Shown here: piece after piece, positions 57,308 to 64,000 of the stretch | Layout: each line of letters opens with the position of its first letter | Position numbering within the stretch: position 1 is the first letter of the stretch | Origin: Watersipora subatra | Lineage: Eukaryota; Bryozoa; Gymnolaemata; Cheilostomatida; Watersiporidae | DNA: 64,000 nt | Direction: 5' to 3' | Assembly: GCF_963576615.1 (NCBI RefSeq) | Contig: NC_088711.1 | Location: 13,439,869 to 13,503,868, forward strand | Notes under the pieces: model-generated | Database searches by the model: none | What the model was told of the DNA's origin: nothing | What the model saw: the letters and a program-made list of their open reading frames with translations, nothing else | Made by a program: the position numbers and the translations under genes

Positions 57308-58545
57308 CAGTAATACTTCAACTTACGAGTGCTCCAACGTACGAGAAACTTGAGATACGAGCCAGCTTTTAAGCAAGTTTTAGCACTAACATACGAGCCA
57401 TGTTTGAGATACGAGCACGTGAGTCAGTTGCCAAGTATGCCGGAGGTGTTTTATGAGAACAGCATCACTCTGTATTTTTCAACTGCTCAGGTTATACTTT
57501 TGTACCGTGTTTTTTGTGCGCGATTTTCCGTGCAGAATTACGTGAATTAAAAGTACTGCGCGTAGACCGAAAGTTTGCCAGTAAAATGAAAGATGAAATG
57601 CAAAGAAAAAGCAAATGATACCAATTATTAAACGGAAAATTATTGAAAAATGTGCGAAGTGTGTATGCGTGATTGAGCTAGCTCAGCAATATGACAGAAA
57701 TACATTCACAATTATCAAACAGAGGATTATATTCAGGGCATTTATTTAGTTCACAAAAGGACTAACCATAGTTTCTAAACGGTGCAGCGATCTTCACGAC
57801 CGCTGATGGAGAGACTGCTCAGGCATTGGATGAAAGATCAACAATTGGCCGGTGACAGCGTAACTGAACGATGCTATGTGAAAAGGCCGGTGCTATCTAT
57901 CAAAACTATAAACATTCGGACAAGTTGGCTAGTGGTCGTACATTAACCGTTTGTGACGACACCTGCGTTCGTCCTAATCGCAACATGTTGAAAGGGCAAC
58001 AAAGGCAAACGTACTTAAATAGGTTTATCTTAGAACGGCCGGCTAGTCATGAAAGCGAAACAAAGGAAAAATTAGCTAACTAGCGAGAAACTTCAAACTA
58101 TGAACGCTGAAGAAATTTTAATTAGGTTAAGTTAAAAATGAAAGTTTGCTTTTAGGTTTGCTTCTAAGACTTTGATAAAATCCAAATTTATCAAAGTCAA
58201 CTGTTGTAATGAAGGATAACTCTCTATAACTCCCTCTCTGGCGAATGCTAGCGTTAGCTGCTATTGTATGTATTTAATTTTACATTTTAATTAATCACAT
58301 TTTCTTGCATTATTTTTTATTTGTCGCTTTTTAAAAGCTTATGGTAAGTTAGGACAATAACCAACATGTTCTTTCTGTTACAATATCTTGTTTTGAGTGT
58401 TTTATTTGCATTTTTTTAGAGTATGGAAACCAATCAATATATATTTAATTGTTCTATATATAAATAAATTGCAACAACATGCGAGTAAATTGACATACGA
58501 GCTCAGTCTCGGAACGCATTAAGCTCGTAAGTCGAAGTATGACTG
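57308..58545 (+). mobile_element. Tigger/pogo-like element, internally deleted
   Basis: The left end CAGTAATACTTCAACTTACG and the right end, complement of CAGTCATACTTCGACTTACG, are bordered by TA. The TACGAG words repeat in both subterminal regions. This is the typical terminal sequence style of Tigger-type elements. Inside is a relic of the DNA-binding N-terminus of the transposase. Confidence 0.8.
57590..58083 (+). pseudogene. Tigger-like transposase N-terminus relic
   Basis: Plus-strand fragments in several frames. One reads IIKRKIIEKCAKCVCVIELA then QYDRN, the first helix-turn-helix of pogo/CENP-B-type transposases. Another reads MERLLRHWMKDQQLAGDSVT, the second (CENPB-type) binding domain, continuing as MLCEKAGAIY at 57871. 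Stops and shifts break it several times, and the DDE domain is missing. Confidence 0.7.
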
Positions 58546-58622
58546 TACTAACTAAAACAACAGAAAACCTTAACATCAGAGTTGTCTTCCCTTAAAGATC
58601 ATAAGACAGTTGCACTCATCAC

Positions 58623-58807
58623 CTACTGCTGCCAATGATGAGGTTCAGTCGGCAGATCTCTCGAGCCTCACTGACTACAATTAGGCATTCCCAGTGACTT
58701 GTGAAGCGGTTGAGCATGAAGAGTGAAGAAGGCTCAGTGTAGTTGTAGGTTATTGTACAGGACTCATTTTTACGGCATGATTTCATAACGGCAGAATTGT
58801 TTTGGAG
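58623..58807 (-). CDS. Candidate exon, paralogous to 6682-6901
   Basis: From an AGTTTCAG acceptor to a GTGATGAG donor the minus strand is open for 61 codons. It starts LQNNSAVMKSCRKNESCTIT, then YNYTEPSSLFML and HWECLIVVSEA. It begins in phase 0, like the exon at 6682-6901, and shares C-x4/5-C-x-[IV]-x-YNY. Outgoing phase is 2. It may be an upstream exon of the membrane-protein gene at 49.4-50.7 kb, with further exons between, or of a separate paralogue. Confidence 0.45.
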
Positions 58808-59670
58808 CTGAAACTTTTGTGGAGATTCTTCTTTCTACAAAGAAACTATTTTTATACAATACAATACTACTAAAATTATGAAAACTGCACCAACTAATGA
58901 CTACTTAAAATCTTTCATAGCATTATTAGTGTTGTCCAAGGGAGAATAAGCTCGCACACAAATAAATTGTGTTTAATTGACCACCAAGTGCATCCATGCA
59001 GATACAAAGTATATAGCAAAAATAAGCACACTAGAACAGCAATAGCCCAAATCAAACACCACATATAAAAGGTAAAAAGAATGCCCTTCTCTAGCCCAAC
59101 TAATGTAAAGAAAGCATTACACGGAATTGCCTGCCCGTGGTGAGTGATGCTAGAAATGAGTCCGGTGCACAATGTTGGCGTTATGGAAACAATAGCCCCT
59201 TTAGCGTTCACTTGGTGGAGACCAAGTGACCAAATTATACCAGTAGTTTAGGTAATTGGGATGAACTATCATTACTAAAAATTAATTAGTCTCACTGTCA
59301 TAGAGGCAATTATATCCTGTAAGGTAATCAGGTAAACAAGGTTAGATCATAAACAGGCAAAGGCAGTCTACTTCAGCAACAAAATAAATTGTCTGATATA
59401 AGTTTTAACAGTCTATCCTATAACTTTGATAAAAAGCCTATGACACGTTAATTAGTACAGACTAAACAAAGAACAAATAATGATTTTTGTGACTGTTATT
59501 AGACAGATCCGAATAAATTGCTGGTCTAATTGGTTTCGTCAAAAAGAAATGTGTGTTGCAGTTTTTATGGTATTTATCAGGCATTTATTAGTAGTATCAG
59601 CGTAGTTCACCTTTTCCACATTGCTACAGTTGCCGTGAAAAATGATCTCAAAACATGTTTAAATTGGAAG
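58808..59670. other. No firm gene
   Basis: The minus-strand ORF at 58915-59211 (98 codons) has a polar start (AKGAIVSITPTLCTGLISSI) and a hydrophobic second half. Exon boundaries are not convincing. CACTTGGT/ACCAAGTG at about 59210-59229 forms a small hairpin. Confidence 0.3.
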
Positions 59671-59790
59671 ATACAGCGTACAATGATACAGCGTACAATG
59701 ATACAGCGTACGATGATAAAGCGTACAATGATACAGTGTACAATGATAAAGTGTACAATGATACAGTGTACAATGATAAAGTGTACAATG
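59671..59790. repeat. 15-bp minisatellite, 8 units
   Basis: Unit ATACAGCGTACAATG with C/T and C/A variants. Because the period is 15, it encodes a five-residue repeat (MIQRT/MIKRT) on the plus strand and an IVHCI/IVRCI repeat on the minus strand. Both ORFs are probably fortuitous. Confidence 0.95.
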
Positions 59791-59870
59791 AATGACTCTA
59801 GCCGATAACTTCCCAACCGACAGGAATTACCTTTTTTGTTTTGCGCTGACAGACAAATCTGCAAGGAATA

Positions 59871-60118
59871 CAGTAGTCCCTCCTACTTTGCATAGGTTAC
59901 TTTCTAGATCAACCCATGAAATAGAGATTTTTGCGAAATAGAAACTAGATATTTTTAAATATAAGCCATAATTTTAACATTTCTAAACCATTAACTGTTT
60001 CTAAACTTTAACAAATACTATGCACGTACACGTCCTTCTACATGTCAGTGCACATGTATACAAATAAAGGCCAACAAAACCTGCGATAGGTGAAGTCGTG
60101 AAGTAGGAAGGATCACTG
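59871..60118. mobile_element. 248-bp TA-flanked MITE
   Basis: The left end CAGTAGTCCCTCCTACTT and the right end, complement of CAGTGATCCTTCCTACTT, are bordered by TA on both sides. No ORF. Confidence 0.75.
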
Positions 60119-60120
60119 TA

Positions 60121-61232
60121 ATGTATTAAAATTATACCTATAACGTTGTGTTTTCTCTTGAAGTTTTGATAAATCTAAATACAACTGTTTGCTAAAAACA
60201 AATGAATATACGGAGTATTAGTAACATTAGTACATTATTACTATTATCTGCTTTAAATGAAGTTCTAATAAAACTGAAAAGTTAGAAAGTTTTTTACAGA
60301 TCGCTAGTGTGCGTACATGTGAATCCCATACAAACTTAGCAATTTTCCGAGGTATTTCACTGTACAAGCGTATATGAACATGAAAGATCCATCCATGGAA
60401 ATACTGACTTTATGTTGTAAATGAACTGCAATCAAGAATTTTAAACGCAATGAATAAAAGAAGAATACGCTAAATTTTTATTATTGAAGCCTTTTTGGCA
60501 AAGGTGTCCAGCATTTGCTAAAGGATATCATAGAATATTTACTGGACTTATCATATAGTGCTAAATGTTCTACCAAGAAGTCAATTCCATACTACAAAAA
60601 AACGTCATTTTAGCCTAAACTAGAATTTTCAGAACGGATCAGCCTTAAAAACTCTAAAAGCTTTTTCACCGTATATATATTTAGAAACCCCCTTCTCTTT
60701 GCTAGATTTCCATTCGAGTCATGAATTGGCGGGCTCAGGATTCAGCGAACAACTGGAAAACTGACAGACCGCAAGACCAAATTGTCTCTTACACGGTTAT
60801 ATATTTTGAATTATACATGCAGGCCATCTACTGACTTGACAACTCTCTAGCTGTGTACTGGCACCGCTATATTCTCCAACTAAAAACATCAAAGAACTAA
60901 TAATTCAAAATGACCTTTTATTACTTCACGCATGGTAAGCTGAAAAATGGGCTGAGAGTTCGCTGAGCCACGCCGATCGATCCAAGCTTGATAACTACTG
61001 ACTACTGCTTGCACACACTTAGTCAACTATTACTTATGTTCAAATGACAGATCTTGATCCAATAGTAACCTTTTGCTATATTTTTCGGCAGATCTTTCAA
61101 CTCAATGGCTACTTCTATTTTATAGGACAAACCCAGTGAGTATGATCATACAACAATGCGAGGTCCCAATTTAATGGAACATGCTATAGCAATTCTTTCT
61201 TCCTGTCTGCTGACTGTTCACCTATCTAAAAT
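60121..61232. other. No firm gene; one weak minus-strand exon candidate
   Basis: Around 61040-61140 the minus strand is open with SYKIEVAIELKDLPKNIAKG, which looks protein-like, but I could not settle its splice sites. Otherwise nothing is seen. Confidence 0.3.
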
Positions 61233-61322
61233 ATTTGACACTAACCTCACAAGGGCAAGATAATTTGACACTAACCTCACAAGCACAAGATAATTTGACA
61301 CTAACCTTACAAGCACAAGATA
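61233..61322. repeat. 30-bp tandem repeat, 3 units
   Basis: Unit ATTTGACACTAACCTCACAA followed by GCACAAGATA, with one or two changes between units. Confidence 0.95.
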
Positions 61323-61344
61323 ATGCTATTATTCAACTATGGGC

Positions 61345-61737
61345 TAGTGCTGGGCATGGGTAATAATACTAGTTGAACTCGCGGGTTTATCTTCTCTCGA
61401 GTCTCGGGTAATAGAATCGTCGAGTAATTCGATCTTGCGGGTACGGGTTTTGACTTTCGAGTTCGGGTTTTGGTACTCGGATCCGCCGAGCAGTGTGAAC
61501 AAAAACTCTGTCTATTGCATTCTGCGCTCTTGACTGTTCAACAACCCGCCTGTTAACGCTGTGAGCACAAATGTCAGTGGATAAAAACAGTGAAAAATAA
61601 TATATAAATTGAATAGAAATATGATTGCTTTGTAAATTTTAAGATATGTCTAATTTTTAGAAAATTTAAACATAAAATCCGTATCAACAAACCCGATACT
61701 CGAAAAACCCATCGGCCAGAAAAAAGGCCCAGCACTA
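61345..61737. mobile_element. hAT MITE with perfect 8-bp TSD
   Basis: The ends TAGTGCTGGGCATGGGT and, on the right, the complement of TAGTGCTGGGCCTTTTTTCT are flanked by identical CTATGGGC copies at 61337-61344 and 61738-61745. Eight-bp duplications and AGTGCTGGGC ends are typical of hAT elements. The 393-bp element has no ORF. The interior is rich in TCGAG/CGGG words. Confidence 0.9.
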
Positions 61738-61745
61738 CTATGGGC

Positions 61746-62276
61746 AGTCTGTCATCTTTTCAGCTGTGATTTATAATAACCAGCTGACATGGTAACATTT
61801 CACTCGCCAAGTTAGACTTGGCAAGCAAATGGCTTTGATGCAATATTTTGCAGTTTAGGTATTTTTGCAAAAACTGAATCGTGAATTTGACGCAATCCTT
61901 CCAGTTACAGGCTTTGTGTCATATCTACTACTTGTCAACCTAATTACACTTTTCAAAACAAAATTACAACCAAATTTACTTTTTGGTATGCCAAATTAAA
62001 TCAAACTCCAACTAAAAACTCCAAAGTCAACTCCAAGTTGAACAATCTAAAACGGGCACAAAATTGATAAAGTTGCTAATTATTCAATTATGAAAATGTA
62101 AGCAAATACTACTAGGCCAGCAAAGGGAGCACTTAACCTTGCAAATATCTATCTTCAGCAAAAGATTCCATAAAAACTAAATCAACAGGAAAGACATAAC
62201 AAAAGACTATTTTCATGAATATGACTTTATTTGCAAAACCAATGCACTGCACTATTAATTGTTGTGGTCCGCAGTA
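61746..62276. other. No firm gene
   Basis: Part of the minus-strand ORF 62133-62351 lies here. It ends near a possible GTTAAG donor but has no clear acceptor, so it is not called. Confidence 0.35.
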
Positions 62277-62362
62277 TTCACTGATTGGTTCTCTATAACT
62301 TGAGTCAATCAGTACAGCGTTCACTGATTGGTTCTTTATAACTTGAGTCATTCAGTACAGTT
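62277..62362. repeat. 43-bp direct duplication
   Basis: TTCACTGATTGGTTCTCTAT and the following bases to CAGTACAG occur twice in tandem, at 62277 and 62320, with a few changes. Confidence 0.9.
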
Positions 62363-62895
62363 GTTGATATATCAATAATAGTCTTTACTGCTAACATAAT
62401 TTCCTCCTATCCTAATTTTGCATTTCAAGCTTCTTTTATCTATAAATATGTTCTACACGGTGTTAGATTAATTGTAAAATGGTATTTTCATAGAAATATA
62501 CTTAATATAAAAAAACACAAATGTTGTCAGTTTTATCCCTGTGAATTTTAAATTTCTCATAGATTTCAGATATTTGTACAACGAATCACCATTCAAATTT
62601 ACTTGGTTATTAGACCATCTCTGGTATTTGTGTTCTTCATAGCACACAAAGTCATTTCTCTCCCTCATCTGACGAAGTATTATGTCCTCTTATTCACAAA
62701 CATAACATTATGCTGACTTTTGTAACCTACTATATAGAATCCTATGGTCTTAGAAAGTGACCAATAGATACATTCTTCAAGAGATTACATGCAAATTATT
62801 GAAATGTTAATTTGAATTATTTGTGGCTAAAAGCTTTTAAGCTCACTTAAGCTCATCTACTGATAAATGAACATTGCCAGGCTTACAAGTAATTT
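62363..62895. other. No gene seen
   Basis: AT-rich, no supported exon or TIR. Confidence 0.4.
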
Positions 62896-63000
62896 AGCTT
62901 GAGGTGCGTGCACTGAAGCATTTCATGGATAGCTTGAGGTGCGTGCACTGAAGCATTTCATGAATAGCTTGAGGTGCGTGCACTGACGCATTTCATGGAA
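62896..63000. repeat. 35-bp tandem repeat, 3 units
   Basis: Unit AGCTTGAGGTGCGTGCACTG followed by AAGCATTTCATGGAT, starting at 62896, 62931 and 62966. Nearly identical units. Confidence 0.95.
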
Positions 63001-64000
63001 TAGCAAGAAACCATCACCATAGATTTTACTGTCCGTGACATTTCATTAACATTGCAAAACCAAACTTTCCCTACTCAAACTAGCTTCAACTATTCAAAAG
63101 TGAGAAATTATTTGTAAAGTTAGTATATAAAGCTAACAGGTTCACTTTATGCCAACTACAAAACAAAGGTCTTCATTTAGCTTCACCAAAACTTGTAAAC
63201 CTTAAACATTGGCAACCTTACTTATTTTTTCTGGTTTTATAAATAGGTAAGAATACACTGCTGTTCTTATAGCAATGAATATATACTTCTCTCGAGACAT
63301 ACATATACAATCCATTTGACAAATACCTAATAACACAAATCTAATAATCTGATGGAATATCAGGCAACTGGATGAATATGTGCGATGTTATGCTTTGCTA
63401 CAACTAGTTGGAAAAGCAAGCTATGCGCTACAGCTATTATACTAGAGGCGAACAAATATTATTAGGTTAACACACAAATATCAACGCTAAAACACAGTTG
63501 ATTATATTAATAATATCTATGTTAACACACAGATGTACATGTATATAAATATATATAGGTATATACTGTAATCACCCGAGTGTAATACTCCCTCAAACAT
63601 TTAAATCGGAAAACTGGTCTTTTTTGACATAGCCAAGTATAACGCTCCATAAAGTTTTCAGCTTTGATGTGGTACTCGGGGTGAGTTATGCCACTATTTG
63701 TCCATGAACCGTGGATGCCTGAGTCAATGTATCAGTCTCTTGTGTCTTAAAGCTTTTACTGAACAGGCGATTATAGCGACGAGACCGACTTCGATAATGA
63801 CAAGGGTGACAACAATGACTTAACTCAGACACTAAAGATCAAGTTTGAATGACAAAGAATGAACTAAAAAATAAAGTGAGTTTTATTTGCATGAGTGTTA
63901 TAAGTTATATTAAGTTATATACTACATTATAAGTTATATTTTCGTGTTATAAGAAGGGTACGAATATGTTAGCAAAAAAAGAGTGCAGCCAATGATATAT
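63001..64000. other. No gene seen
   Basis: AT-rich to the window end. CTGTAATCACCCGAGTGTAA at 63568 resembles a Tigger-type terminus, but I find no partner in the window. Confidence 0.35.

Noticed and set aside
58915-59211. Minus-strand 98-codon ORF with hydrophobic half
   Set aside because: No clear splice sites or motif, and a hydrophobic AT-rich ORF is common by chance.
59530-59864. Plus and minus ORFs over the 15-bp array
   Set aside because: The frames are open because of the 15-bp period; the five-residue repeats have no supporting signals.
62133-62351. Minus-strand 72-codon ORF as an exon
   Set aside because: There is a weak donor and no convincing acceptor, and part of it lies in a 43-bp tandem duplication.
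63550-63690. Tigger-type terminus at 63568
   Set aside because: No inverted partner lies inside the window, so a boundary cannot be supported.

Overview
The window is AT-rich eukaryotic DNA with intron-containing genes, GT-AG splice signals, minisatellites and densely nested transposable elements. The mix of MULE, piggyBac, hAT, Tigger/pogo-like and Ty3/Gypsy elements fits an invertebrate animal, possibly a lophotrochozoan; the sequence alone does not fix the species. I see no bacterial operon, CRISPR array, rRNA or tRNA gene.

Layout. 1-9.9 kb holds three copies of a ~0.9 kb inverted-repeat family ('family A') and several minus-strand exon candidates. 10.9-11.6 kb is a 23-bp minisatellite, and 12.2-13.7 kb is a pair of nested TA-flanked elements. 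15.6-19.7 kb is a cluster of foldback elements; three of them abut and share TTAA junctions. 22.7-27.9 kb is a complete MULE DNA transposon (TIRs, perfect 9-bp target duplication) with a decayed transposase gene ending in a PHD-like finger and minus-strand exons near its other end. 28-38 kb is a second MULE locus: a minus-strand multi-exon transposase-like gene whose 14 exons join in frame without a stop, a damaged first exon, and a small inverted fragment of the same gene facing it. 38.9-44.2 kb is a decayed Ty3/Gypsy retrotransposon (LTRs, 5-bp target duplication) split by a family A copy. 45.1-45.8 kb is a second Gypsy pol relic. 47.0-48.4 kb is a TA-flanked inverted-repeat element. 49.4-50.7 kb carries the last two exons of a minus-strand single-pass membrane protein. 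51.1-54.4 kb is a decayed piggyBac element, 55-57 kb is a 42-unit, 48-bp minisatellite open in one frame on each strand, and 57.3-58.5 kb is a Tigger-like relic. The rest is mostly noncoding with short tandem repeats, a small TA-flanked MITE and a hAT MITE with a perfect 8-bp target duplication.

How it fits together. Almost all coding signal is transposon-derived. The likely host signal is on the minus strand: exons at 14.4, 9.9, 6.9 and 4.1 kb, and at 58.8, 50.7 and 50.1 kb. The 6.9 and 58.8 kb exons look paralogous. The best candidate for something functional and little described is the intact multi-exon MULE/SWIM gene at 29.8-36.9 kb. The most striking structural features are the TTAA-linked element chain and the 48-bp array. 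Exon boundaries come from reading splice motifs and phases by eye; no search was run.
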